A DNA stretch of 8,807 nt, from assembly GCA_030037185.1 (NCBI GenBank), contig JASHRR010000464.1:1-8807 (forward strand), written 5' to 3'. This DNA comes from Xanthobacteraceae bacterium. GTDB taxonomy: Bacteria > Pseudomonadota > Alphaproteobacteria > Rhizobiales > Xanthobacteraceae. Below the pieces are notes generated by a model. It was not told where the DNA came from. It made no database searches and saw only the letters and a list, made by a program, of their open reading frames with translations. This document shows, piece by piece, positions 1-6,850 of the stretch (position 1 is its first letter; each line of letters begins with the position of its first letter). The translations under genes and the position numbers were made by a program.

Positions 1-156
1 GGGCTCTGGCAACGCGGTCGGTACGAAACGGGCATGGAGGCAAACCGGCTTCGCCATTGCCGATTTGAACTGTTCGGCTGCCGCCGCCAGTCGTATGGGA
101 TTTTTTTATGCGGCATCCCGGCTGATCGCTGATGCCTGACCTCTGGTTCGCACTAT
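1..156. other. Window edge, no supported gene
   Basis: This stretch lies downstream of kdsD. A plus-strand frame is open from base 2 to a TGA at 137-139 (45 codons). It could be the 3' end of a gene converging on kdsD, but I recognise nothing in its translation. A minus-strand frame starting at ATG 116 is also open to the window edge and also unrecognised. Rhizobial kdsD is often followed by LPS-transport genes such as lptC, but no such similarity is visible here. There is a short T-run in GGGATTTTTTTATG at about 98-111 but no convincing terminator stem. Confidence 0.3.
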
Positions 157-1170
157 TCAAGCTACGCCGGCGCGCAACAGATCGTGCATGTGGACGAGAC
201 CGACCGCGCGGTCACCCTCGACGACGAACAAGACGGTTCGCTTCAGGGAATTGAGGATTTCGAGAGCTTCGCCGGCGAGCTGATCGGGGCATACGGTGTT
301 GGGGCCTCGAGTCATGACGTTTTCGACACGCGCATCAAGCAGGTCGGGGCGCATGTGGCGACGCAGGTCGCCGTCCGTGATGATCCCGATCAAATGGCCC
401 CCCGCATCGGTGATGCCGACGCAGCCCCACCCCTTGGCAGACATTTCGACGATCGCGTCCGACATCAGAGTCCCGACCGGTTTGAGCGGCATCTCAGGCC
501 CGGTATGCATCAGGTCGCGGACGAAGGTCAGCGCCGCCCCGAGCCGTCCCCCCGGATGCAAGTCGCGGAAATCAAGCGCCGTGAAGCCGCGGCTTTCCAG
601 GAGGGCGATGGCAAGTGCGTCACCGAGCGCGAGCTGCATCAGCGAGGAGGTGGTTGGGGCGAGATTGTGCGGGCACGCTTCGCGCGCGCTCGGCAGCACA
701 AGCGCAATATCGGCGGCTTTCCCGAGCGTGCTCGCCGCGTCGGCCGTGATGGCGATCAGACCGATGCGGAACCGGCGCGAATAGTTGATGAGGTTCTTGA
801 GCTCGGCGGTTTCGCCCGACCAGGACATCGCGATGATGACGTCGTCCGACGTGATCATGCCGAGATCGCCGTGGCTCGCCTCGGCGGGATGGACGAAAAA
901 TGCGGGAGTGCCGGTTGACGAGAGCGTCGCTGCAATCTTGTTGCCGATATGGCCGGATTTCCCCATGCCGCTGACGATGACGCGGCCGCGCGCAGTCTTG
1001 ATCATTGCGGCGGCACAGATGAGTGCCTGCCTGAGACTGGTGCCGATCGCGGCGCCGAGCGCGCCGAGGCCCTCGGCCTCGACTTTGAGGGTGCGCAACG
1101 CGGAGGCGATGAGCGCATCGTCGCGTTCGTTCATGGCCTGGCTTTCGGTATGCAGCATCGATTTCGGCAT
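157..1170 (-). CDS. kdsD: Arabinose-5-phosphate isomerase (KdsD/KpsF family)
   Basis: Converts D-ribulose 5-phosphate to D-arabinose 5-phosphate in the cytoplasm, the first step towards Kdo for LPS (or capsule). The architecture is complete: an N-terminal SIS sugar-isomerase domain followed by two CBS domains. With the chosen start the protein has 337 residues (E. coli KdsD has 328). Visible motifs are SGMGKSG (67-73), ASHGDLGM (98-105), SWSGE (116-120), CPHNLAPTTSS (166-176) and FRDLHPGG (201-208). CBS1 spans about 220-275, including IITDGDLRRHM, and CBS2 about 285-335, ending HMHDLLRAG. No start has a strong ribosome site. The frame extends to GTG 1200, with ATG at 1170, 1158 and 1134. I prefer 1170 because it gives an N-terminus of family-like length, but this is uncertain. 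It lies 219 bases downstream of galU on the same strand, with a strong hairpin between them. Function is confident from motifs; only the exact start is open. Confidence 0.95.
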   Translation of the reverse strand: MPKSMLHTESQAMNERDDALIASALRTLKVEAEGLGALGAAIGTSLRQALICAAAMIKTARGRVIVSGMGKSGHIGNKIAATLSSTGTPAFFVHPAEASHGDLGMITSDDVIIAMSWSGETAELKNLINYSRRFRIGLIAITADAASTLGKAADIALVLPSAREACPHNLAPTTSSLMQLALGDALAIALLESRGFTALDFRDLHPGGRLGAALTFVRDLMHTGPEMPLKPVGTLMSDAIVEMSAKGWGCVGITDAGGHLIGIITDGDLRRHMRPDLLDARVENVMTRGPNTVCPDQLAGEALEILNSLKRTVLFVVEGDRAVGLVHMHDLLRAGVA

Positions 1171-1281
1171 GGCGAGGTGGCGGTTGCGGCTTCTTAGCAC
1201 GCGCCGGCGTCGGGGGCGACTGTAGGGGTCCGTGAGGTTGCGAAAGATCGAGTCGCCCTCGCGTCATACCGCGCAATGATA

Positions 1282-1304
1282 CCCCGCCGCGTGACGCGGC
1301 GGGG
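1282..1304 (-). terminator. GC hairpin between galU and kdsD
   Basis: A perfect inverted repeat: CCCCGCCGCG (1282-1291), loop TGA (1292-1294), CGCGGCGGGG (1295-1304). It lies 85 bases past the galU stop and upstream of kdsD. No T tract follows on either strand, so it is not a classical intrinsic terminator. It could be a T-less terminator, an mRNA-stabilising 3' end for galU, or an element that attenuates read-through into kdsD. A weaker second stem, CGGCA-TCCT-TGCCG (1311-1324), lies beside it on the galU side. The rest of 1201-1389 shows no gene. Confidence 0.45.
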
Positions 1305-1389
1305 ATGTCGCGGCATCCTTGCCGGGGGATCGGATAAAATACGTGGGCGGCCGGGACAGGTCCGGTGATGCTGCGAATCTCGCGGCGCT

Positions 1390-2265
1390 CTATCCCAGCA
1401 GCGACTTGATCTCCGTACGCAGCGCCGGTGCAATGTCGTCGCGCTCCAGCGCATAGGCGATATTCGCGGCCAGAAAGCCGATCTTGCTGCCGCAATCAAA
1501 GCTGCGGCCTTCGAATTTAAGGCCATAGAACGGCTGCTTGCGGGCGAGCCGGATCATTGCGTCCGTGATCTGGATTTCGCCGCCGGCACCGCGAGTCTGG
1601 TCGGCGAGAATGTTGAAGATCTCTGGCTGCAGAATGTAGCGGCCGGTGATGATGAGATTGGAGGGCGCTTGCTCACGCGGCGGCTTCTCGATCATCTGGG
1701 TGATCTCGAAAGCTTGACCGCGCGATTCTCCAACTCCCACCACGCCATACATATGGATGCGGTCCGCCGGGACTTCTTCGACCGCGACCACGTTGGAGTT
1801 GTCAGGGAGGCGCCGATATGCCTCCAGCATCTGCGCGAGGCAACTGCGCTTCGCCTGCACCAGCACATCCGGCAACATCAGGGCGAATGGCTCATCGCCG
1901 ACGATTTCACGCGCGCACCAAACCGCATGCCCGAGCCCAAGCGGTTGTTGCTGGCGGGTGAAACTGGTTTGGCCGGCATCCGGCAAATCGCGCGCGAGCA
2001 GCTCGAGCTCTGCACGGCGATTGCGCTCCGTCAGGGTAAGTTCGAGTTCGAATTGCCGGTCGAAATGATCCTCGATCACGCCCTTGTTGCGGCCGGTAAC
2101 GAAGATGAAATGCTCGATGCCGGCCTGGCGAGCCTCGTCGACCACATGCTGGATCAGCGGACGGTCGACAACCGGAAGCATCTCCTTCGGCATGGCTTTG
2201 GTGGCGGGCAGGAAACGTGTACCGAGTCCGGCGACCGGCAGGATGGCTTTGCGAATGAGCTTCAT
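1390..2265 (-). CDS. galU: UTP--glucose-1-phosphate uridylyltransferase
   Basis: Makes UDP-glucose from UTP and glucose 1-phosphate in the cytoplasm, supplying LPS, exopolysaccharide and glucan synthesis. The 291-residue length is typical for bacterial GalU. Visible are the N-terminal nucleotidyltransferase signature GLGTRFLPATKAMPKEMLPV (13-32, with Lys27), QQPLGLGHAV (106-115), the metal-site region MLPDVLVQ (130-137), MIEKP (191-195), GRYIL (208-212), GGEIQITDA (228-236) and DCGSK (257-261). The ATG at 2265 gives the usual MKxIRKAILPVAGLGTRF start, although the bases before it are pyrimidine-rich (CCTCCCCCC) and offer no Shine-Dalgarno. The gene diverges from the lytic transglycosylase gene. 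Its function fits the neighbouring kdsD, since both feed surface-polysaccharide synthesis. Confidence 0.97.
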   Translation of the reverse strand: MKLIRKAILPVAGLGTRFLPATKAMPKEMLPVVDRPLIQHVVDEARQAGIEHFIFVTGRNKGVIEDHFDRQFELELTLTERNRRAELELLARDLPDAGQTSFTRQQQPLGLGHAVWCAREIVGDEPFALMLPDVLVQAKRSCLAQMLEAYRRLPDNSNVVAVEEVPADRIHMYGVVGVGESRGQAFEITQMIEKPPREQAPSNLIITGRYILQPEIFNILADQTRGAGGEIQITDAMIRLARKQPFYGLKFEGRSFDCGSKIGFLAANIAYALERDDIAPALRTEIKSLLG

Positions 2266-2480
2266 GGGGGGAGGACGCAGGAATAAGGCGGTTGGTCGGA
2301 ATTGCGATGGTCACCCAGACAATAGGATAAACGCGGCGGCGTGACATGTGGGCAGTAGCACATTTGAAGCTAGATACTATAAGTTCGATGCATTAAGTCG
2401 CCGTCAACCAAAATCGTGCGCCAATAGACACTGGCGGGCGATGTTAATTAACGGCGCGGCAGCGCTGCGGGAGAGTAGGA
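2266..2480. promoter_or_regulatory. Divergent galU / transglycosylase intergenic region
   Basis: This 215-base, comparatively AT-rich region must hold promoters for both divergent genes. For the plus-strand gene, TATAAG at 2378-2383 matches the -10 consensus at 5 of 6 positions, but no good -35 lies at normal spacing. A perfect 10-bp palindrome, GTTAATTAAC, sits at 2443-2452, 28 bases before the transglycosylase ATG. It contains TTAA elements of the kind seen in alphaproteobacterial regulator sites, but I cannot assign a protein. The plus-strand gene has a good ribosome site, GGGAG at 2469-2473. No galU promoter was clear. Confidence 0.35.
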
Positions 2481-3842
2481 ATGGTCAACCTGAGATCGCT
2501 GATCGGCATGGCATGCCTCGCCGGCATCTTGGCGGCCGCCAGCGAAAGCGCGACGGCGCAGATTTTTGAGCGGCTGTTTCCGTTTCTCGCGCCCGCCACG
2601 CCGGCAACGACAGGCTCGGGTGCAAATTCGAACAGCTCCGGCTGGCCGGATTGGAGCGGACAGTCGGGCAGTTCCGGCCACCCGCTGATGACCGCAGAGG
2701 CAATCCTTTCGGCCGCGGCGAACTTCAGGAGCTGCCTGGAAGATCTGTGGCCAGATGCCGCACGGCATGGCGTTTCGCGCGTAACCTTCGACACCTACAC
2801 GCGCGACCTCACGCCCGATCTGCGCATCATGGACCTGATGGATGCCCAGCCGGAATTCTCCAAGGCCATCTGGGACTATCTGGACACACTGGTCAATGAT
2901 GGCCGAATCAAGCGCGGCCAGGAGGTCCTGGCGCAATACCGCTCGCTGTTTGACGCGATGGAGCGGGCTTACGGGGTCGATCGCAACATCGTCACAGCGA
3001 TCTGGGGCATCGAATCAAATTTTGGAACCGCGATCGGTGACCGACCGGTCATTCGATCGACCGCAACGCTTGCGTGCGTCGGCCGCCGTCAAGACTACTT
3101 CCGTAACGAGTTCCTCGCCGCCCTGGAAATCCTCGATCGGGGCGACATCAGCCCGCAACGTCTCAAAGGCTCCTGGGCGGGCGCATTCGGCCCGACCCAG
3201 TTCATGCCCACGTCGTTTAAGCGCTTCGCGGTCGATTTCGACGGCGACGGCCGCCGCGACGTCGTCGATTCGCCCGCCGATCTTATCGCATCTACGGCCA
3301 ACAACCTGAAATTGGACGGCTGGATCGCGGGCCAGCCCTGGGGCTACGAAGTGGTGCTGCCGGCCGGCTTCGACTTTTTGCTGGCGGACAGCGCCAAAAC
3401 AATGACTTTGCGGGAATGGGAGCGGCGAGGCGTGGTGCGGGCGGGCGCCAAAGCATTTCCGCGACCGACCGATCGCGCCTATCTCCTCGTTCCGGGCGGG
3501 GCGACTGGGCCTGCATTCCTGATGCTAAACAACTTCCGCGTGCTGCTTAAATACAACCCGGCGGAAGCTTATGCGCTGGCGATCGGCCATCTGGCTGACC
3601 GCATGCGGGGCGAGGGGTCATTCACCGCCTCCTGGCCGCGGCAGGAGCGCGTCCTCACGAGCGCCGAACGCTACGAGTTGCAGCAGCACCTGGTGCGCCG
3701 CGGGTTCGATATCGGGGGCGAGCCCAACGGCCGCATCAACGCCAAATCCCGCAGCGCGATCAAGAGCTTTCAGGTCTCGCAGGGAGTCGTTCCGGACGGC
3801 TTCGCGTCGGCGAGCTTGCTGGAACGCCTGCGCCAGCCATAA
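2481..3842 (+). CDS. Exported lytic murein transglycosylase (MltB type) with peptidoglycan-binding domain
   Basis: Predicted to cleave the MurNAc-GlcNAc bond of peptidoglycan in the periplasm, with 1,6-anhydro product formation, for wall remodelling. The 453-residue protein has a signal peptide (about 1-26, hydrophobic core 7-20, likely cut near SATA-Q) and a Ser/Gly/Asn-rich linker (43-66). The SLT_2/MltB catalytic domain spans about 70-375. It contains AIWGIESNFG (173-182) with the likely catalytic Glu178, SWAGAFGPTQFMPTSF (231-246) and DFDGDG (252-257). A C-terminal PG_binding_1 domain (about 393-450) shows LQQHLVRRGFDIGG and AIKSFQ. There is no lipobox at the cleavage site (the signal-peptide Cys12 is in the hydrophobic core), so it is probably soluble and periplasmic, unlike the E. 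coli MltB lipoprotein. The start is supported by GGGAG at 2469-2473. It is followed on the same strand by the DUF459 gene, 274 bases on. The exact physiological role cannot be told from sequence. Confidence 0.93.
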   Translation: MVNLRSLIGMACLAGILAAASESATAQIFERLFPFLAPATPATTGSGANSNSSGWPDWSGQSGSSGHPLMTAEAILSAAANFRSCLEDLWPDAARHGVSRVTFDTYTRDLTPDLRIMDLMDAQPEFSKAIWDYLDTLVNDGRIKRGQEVLAQYRSLFDAMERAYGVDRNIVTAIWGIESNFGTAIGDRPVIRSTATLACVGRRQDYFRNEFLAALEILDRGDISPQRLKGSWAGAFGPTQFMPTSFKRFAVDFDGDGRRDVVDSPADLIASTANNLKLDGWIAGQPWGYEVVLPAGFDFLLADSAKTMTLREWERRGVVRAGAKAFPRPTDRAYLLVPGGATGPAFLMLNNFRVLLKYNPAEAYALAIGHLADRMRGEGSFTASWPRQERVLTSAERYELQQHLVRRGFDIGGEPNGRINAKSRSAIKSFQVSQGVVPDGFASASLLERLRQP

Positions 3843-3851
3843 CGCGCTGTT

Positions 3852-3886
3852 GTCCCCCCCGCCGGGCGGGCAGGTCGTTAGGGGAC
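3852..3886 (+). terminator. Possible nested hairpin after the transglycosylase gene
   Basis: Ten bases after the stop codon, GTCCCC (3852-3857) can pair with GGGGAC (3881-3886). This encloses a small CCCG/CGGG stem (3858-3861 with 3867-3870). No T tract follows, so terminator function is only a guess. The rest of the gap to the next gene (3887-4116) shows nothing I can support apart from an SD-like GAGAG at 4050-4054 before an alternative GTG start. Confidence 0.25.
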
Positions 3887-4116
3887 GCCTTGGCGGTTCG
3901 CAAGGCTCCCCGCAACGGCGGGCAGCATCGGGACCCGGGCGCCCTGCAACGTTATGACTCCCCGTCGACGCTTCAGTCGCTTTAGATCTGGCAGAAGCCG
4001 GGCTTAGCCTTCAATCCGACACCTTTTCTGCCTAATGACCGACCACGCTGAGAGTAAACGTGCGTGCGTTCGGGCACGGGGGCCGTGCGACCGCCCAACT
4101 TGACCGGAAATTCGAG

Positions 4117-5763
4117 ATGGTCCGTGGCGCCCGATTGGTGATTGCGACAGTCCTGTTAACCACCGCGGAAGCCGCGCTGGCACTGACGCTGTCGGCGCTC
4201 ATGCCTACGCCGTCGGCTGCGCAGTTCTTCTGGGACGATCGCTCCTCGCCGAACCGGCGGTCGCATGGACTGTTCGACTGGTTCGAGCAGCAGCAGCCGC
4301 AGCCGGCGCAACCTCAGCCCGAGCGGGCGCCCGCGCCGCCGGTCGACTACTCCAAGGCTCCGCCGCCGAGGAAGGCCGATGCGAAGGCCGAAACCGCCGT
4401 GACGACCCCGATCCTTGTGCTCGGCGACGCAATGGCTGACTGGCTGGCCTACGGGCTTGAGCTCGCCTATACGGACACGCCCGAGATTGGGATCATTCGG
4501 GGACATCGTACGAATTCCGGGTTGATCCGCACCGAGGTGCGTAGCGACCCCCGCGGCGAGTATCCCGATTGGCCGCAGGCTGCCCGTGACTTGATCGCGT
4601 CGCAAAAGCCCAAATTCGTGCTGATGATGATCGGCATCAATGACCGGCGGCGGTTGCGCGAAACCGGTCCGGCCGCGCAAACCTCGCGTGCGGTGAAACC
4701 CGCGCCGCCGACCGTCGCCGATGGTGCAGCGTTGGAATTGGACAAGCCGGCTCCCGACAACCCCCGCGAAACCCCGGCCGTGGCGGCGCCCGAGCCGCCC
4801 GCCGTCAACAGGAATCTCGAATTCCGCTCGGATGCATGGAGCGAAGCCTATAGCCGACGCATCGACGACACGATCGCGGCCCTGAAGACCTCGGGAGTAC
4901 CGGTGTTCTGGGTCGGGTTGCCGCCCTTGCGCGGGCAGAAAGTCGCCGCGGACATCTCCTTTCTCAACGACCTCTACCGCAGCCGGGCCGACAAGGCGGG
5001 CATCATCTATATCGACGTGTGGGACGGCTTTGTCGACGAAGACGGCCGCTACTCCCAATTCGGCCCCGATGTCGAAGGTCAGACCCGCCGGCTGCGCACC
5101 AACGACGGGATCTACTATACGCAGGCTGGGGCGAGAAAGCTTGCCCATTATGTCCAGCGCGAGGTGCAGCGCTGGTTGAGCACGCGCGCCGCGCCGGTGG
5201 CCGTGTCGGTCCCGGAAGAGCCCAAGGTCGAGGCGGCGGCCGCCAGCCGGCCCGGCCCGCATCCGCGCCCGCTCGCCGGCCCGGCGGTCTCGCTGATCGC
5301 CGAGCGGGGAAACGAAACCGACGACCTTCTCGGCGGCAATGCCCGCCAACCGGCAAGCGACGCCACGGCAGCCAAAGTCCTGGTACAGGGCGAACCGATA
5401 CCTGCACCGGCGGGCCGCGCCGATGATTTTGCCTGGCCGCGACGTGGGGTCGCCCCTGTTGGGGAAGATCCGGTGGTTGCCGCTACCGATCTGCCGATGA
5501 CGCCGATGGTGGCCGAGCGCAGCAACCCAACCGGCGTGGCCGCCGCGGCGCCCTCGACGGAAACTGCTAGCGCGACCACGCAGCCTGCGAAGCCTCCGGC
5601 TCGCCGGGTCGCGCGGCCAACCTTGGCGGATGCGCAGCAGTCGCAGTCATTTTACCGTCCCGACTATCGCCGTCCGCAACCAGTCCAGCAACAGCAATAC
5701 GGTTTTCCCTCCCTGTTTGGCGGTTCGCTGTTTGGCGGTCCGTCTTGGTTCAGCAGGCGATGA
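4117..5763 (+). CDS. Exported SGNH-fold protein, DUF459 family, catalytic residues missing
   Basis: A 548-residue secreted or periplasmic protein of the rhizobial DUF459 (SGNH/GDSL hydrolase-like) type; substrate unknown. It has a signal peptide (about 1-35, ending PSAA-Q) and a Pro/Gln-rich linker (57-95). The SGNH fold runs about 98-355: block I VLGDAMAD (101-108), block II NSG (133-135), block III MIGINDRR (171-178), VFWVGLPP (263-270), DIWDGF-like DVWDGF (300-305) and block V DGIYYTQAG (330-338). The block I Ser is Ala105 and the block V His is Tyr333, so the usual Ser-His pair is absent. It may be a non-catalytic binder or use other residues. A Pro/Ala-rich insert (about 184-236) splits the domain. 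The C-terminal 190 residues are low-complexity and end in repeated SLFGG. The frame also opens at GTG 4060 (SD-like GAGAG 4050-4054). ATG 4117, with GGAAA at 4106-4110, is preferred because it puts a short basic n-region directly before the signal-peptide core. The envelope neighbours suggest a cell-surface role. Confidence 0.85.
   Translation: MVRGARLVIATVLLTTAEAALALTLSALMPTPSAAQFFWDDRSSPNRRSHGLFDWFEQQQPQPAQPQPERAPAPPVDYSKAPPPRKADAKAETAVTTPILVLGDAMADWLAYGLELAYTDTPEIGIIRGHRTNSGLIRTEVRSDPRGEYPDWPQAARDLIASQKPKFVLMMIGINDRRRLRETGPAAQTSRAVKPAPPTVADGAALELDKPAPDNPRETPAVAAPEPPAVNRNLEFRSDAWSEAYSRRIDDTIAALKTSGVPVFWVGLPPLRGQKVAADISFLNDLYRSRADKAGIIYIDVWDGFVDEDGRYSQFGPDVEGQTRRLRTNDGIYYTQAGARKLAHYVQREVQRWLSTRAAPVAVSVPEEPKVEAAAASRPGPHPRPLAGPAVSLIAERGNETDDLLGGNARQPASDATAAKVLVQGEPIPAPAGRADDFAWPRRGVAPVGEDPVVAATDLPMTPMVAERSNPTGVAAAAPSTETASATTQPAKPPARRVARPTLADAQQSQSFYRPDYRRPQPVQQQQYGFPSLFGGSLFGGPSWFSRR
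5713..5739 (+). repeat. Tandem 15-base repeat in the 3' end of the DUF459 gene
   Basis: CTGTTTGGCGGT occurs at 5713-5724 and again at 5728-5739, a 15-base period encoding two SLFGG units near the C-terminus. It is in frame and inside the coding region. It could reflect slippage and may vary in copy number between strains. Confidence 0.7.
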
Positions 5764-5841
5764 CGTCGCTCGATCGACTGTAACGGCTCGCGCAACTCCT
5801 CTGTTTCGTCTCCTGCGTCGGTACGTGACACCGCACACTGG
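5764..5841. other. Short spacer before the recombinase remnant
   Basis: These 78 bases lie between the DUF459 stop and the first recognisable recombinase codons. They probably include the lost start region of the recombinase. The first recognisable residues, QFVAYDRVS, begin at 5842, while the family normally starts within a few residues of this point. No attachment site or terminal repeat was recognised. Confidence 0.3.
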
Positions 5842-6440
5842 CAGTTCGTCGCGTACGACCGGGTGTCGACCGACAAACAGGGTCAAAGCGGCGTTCGAGG
5901 CGCAGACCTCAACGGCCGCGACTAACAGATCGTCGGCGAGTTCACCGAAATCGAGAGCGGCAAGCGTAATGATCGCCCAAAGTTCGCCGAGGCCCTGAAG
6001 GCCGCAAGCGCAAGGCGACCCTCGTCATCGCCAAGCTCGACTCTCGCCCGTAATGTGCATTTCATCTGAGCTGAGGGCTGATGAAGCACAACGTCAGCCT
6101 GCGACTCTCCGAACGACGATCGCTTCATGATCCACTTGAAGTCCTTTGCTGAGCAGGAAGCCCGCAAGATCTTCGATCCGCACCAAGGCCGCTCTGCAGG
6201 GCGGCCAGGGCGCGCAGGACGAGGCTTGGCGGCGATCTCGCCGAGCGCCGGCGCCAGACCCAGAAGCCCGTGCGGCAAGCCTCGCAACACGCCGCGAAAT
6301 CTCTGTGAGTAATGCCGCCGACGACGCCGACACGATCCGGGACATCGAGGAGGCAGGCATCATCTCGGCGAACGGCCGATCTGCCCGCCTGCAAATACTG
6401 CATCCCGCTTGCCAAGGTGTTTATTGCGGCATCGACGGCT
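5842..6440 (+). pseudogene. Serine site-specific recombinase (resolvase family), degraded
   Basis: Recognisable pieces of one serine recombinase occur in order but in different frames. At 5842 a frame reads QFVAYDRVSTDKQGQSG, containing the RVS catalytic-serine motif. It loses the usual GLGLEAQ segment to a frameshift and meets a TAA at 5923-5925. It then continues QIVGEFTEIESGKRNDRPKF. At 6006-6041 another frame reads KRKATLVIAKLD. The first frame resumes with LARNVHFI and a TGA at 6067-6069. From about 6097 a further piece reads ACDSP...DRFMIHL...FAEQEARKI. Next come SIRTKAALQ (from 6173) and AARARRTRLGGDLAERR (from 6201), each in another frame, then AADDADTIRDIEEAGI (about 6310-6360). Compared with intact relatives, pieces are missing after VHFI and near the N-terminus. 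The copy is clearly dead. Such recombinases normally move or resolve mobile elements, so this marks a likely old insertion beside the arsenic operon. The end coordinate is approximate because similarity fades. Confidence 0.85.
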
Positions 6441-6789
6441 CGCGACAGGCGTGAGGACAGAAGGAGCGCTAGTGCCTACTGGTCCCTTTGCACCGGTGCC
6501 GACGGCCGGACCGATCGTTCGTTTTCTGCCCCTGCTCACCTCGGCGGCATGAGCGCGCGTCGCTGTCGGCGATCGCTGCCAATCTGTGGCGTGAGCCAGT
6601 TGGCGCTTTACCGGGTGCCACGGAACGGCGGCCGCTCTGGTGCGCTCAGGCCCGCGCAGCCGCGATCCGAACCAGTGGAAGATAGCCGACACATAGGCTG
6701 AAGGGGCTTGTCGGGGTGGGCAGCCCATCGCTGGCGGCTTATCCCTGGATGGCTGCCGTGTGGATCGGCGGCGACCGTTCAACAGTTTT
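6441..6789. other. Decayed stretch without a supported gene
   Basis: About 350 bases between the recombinase remnant and the ars promoter. Several short frames are open on both strands, but none gives a recognisable protein. One plus-strand frame contains RASLSAIAANL (about 6549-6581), which faintly resembles the SLRAIAAAL segment of recombinase C-termini and may be another remnant. A 26-codon frame from GTG 6472 to TGA 6550-6552 is preceded by AAGGAG (6461-6466), but its translation is unrecognised. No inverted repeats typical of an insertion-sequence end were seen. Confidence 0.45.
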
Positions 6790-6809
6790 ATTTCAGTGAT
6801 CATAGAAAT
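6790..6809. promoter_or_regulatory. Upstream imperfect inverted repeat, possible second regulator site
   Basis: The 20-base element ATTTC-AG-TGATCA-TA-GAAAT is symmetric except for two mismatched base pairs, centred between 6799 and 6800. It ends five bases before the -35 hexamer of the ars promoter. Its position suits an upstream operator or activator site. Its sequence differs from the perfect repeat over the -10 region, so it may bind a different protein or be a weaker ArsR site. Confidence 0.4.
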
Positions 6810-6814
6810 TTTCC

Positions 6815-6841
6815 TTGACAGAATGACATTATTTCAATAAA
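6815..6841 (+). promoter_or_regulatory. Candidate ars operon promoter
   Basis: A consensus -35 box TTGACA lies at 6815-6820. The best -10 nearby is AATAAA (6836-6841, 4 of 6 matches, 15-base spacing); TAAACA at 6838-6843 gives 17-base spacing but a poorer match. Either way transcription would start within a few bases of the arsR ATG at 6851, so the mRNA may be leaderless. The region is strikingly AT-rich relative to its surroundings. Confidence 0.6.
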
Positions 6842-6848
6842 CATTGAA
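6833..6848. promoter_or_regulatory. Probable ArsR operator overlapping the -10 region
   Basis: A perfect inverted repeat TTCAAT-AAAC-ATTGAA, ending two bases before the arsR ATG and covering the predicted -10. ArsR/SmtB repressors typically bind such AT-rich palindromes over the promoter and release on binding metalloid. Location next to arsR makes autorepression the simplest reading. The repeat is seen directly; the binding protein is inferred. Confidence 0.65.
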
Positions 6849-6850
6849 GT

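Noticed and set aside
184..918. A 244-codon plus-strand frame antisense to kdsD
   Set aside because: It lies wholly inside kdsD, has no recognisable domain, and reflects long open frames common in GC-rich antisense DNA.
4156..5349. A 397-codon minus-strand frame antisense to the DUF459 gene
   Set aside because: The translation is Arg/Gly-rich without domains. The plus strand has a signal peptide and SGNH motifs over the same span.
6472..6552. A 26-codon frame with a GTG start after AAGGAG
   Set aside because: The ribosome-site match is good, but the peptide is unrecognised and lies in decayed DNA. Without conservation data it cannot be called a gene.
6360..6803. A 147-codon minus-strand frame between the recombinase remnant and ars promoter
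   Set aside because: No recognisable domain. It overlaps the 3' part of the recombinase remnant and would start inside the upstream inverted repeat region.
5764..6850. Possible insertion sequence or integration site with terminal repeats or tRNA
   Set aside because: No matching terminal inverted repeats, target duplications or tRNA-like sequence were seen. Only the recombinase remnant supports a mobile origin.
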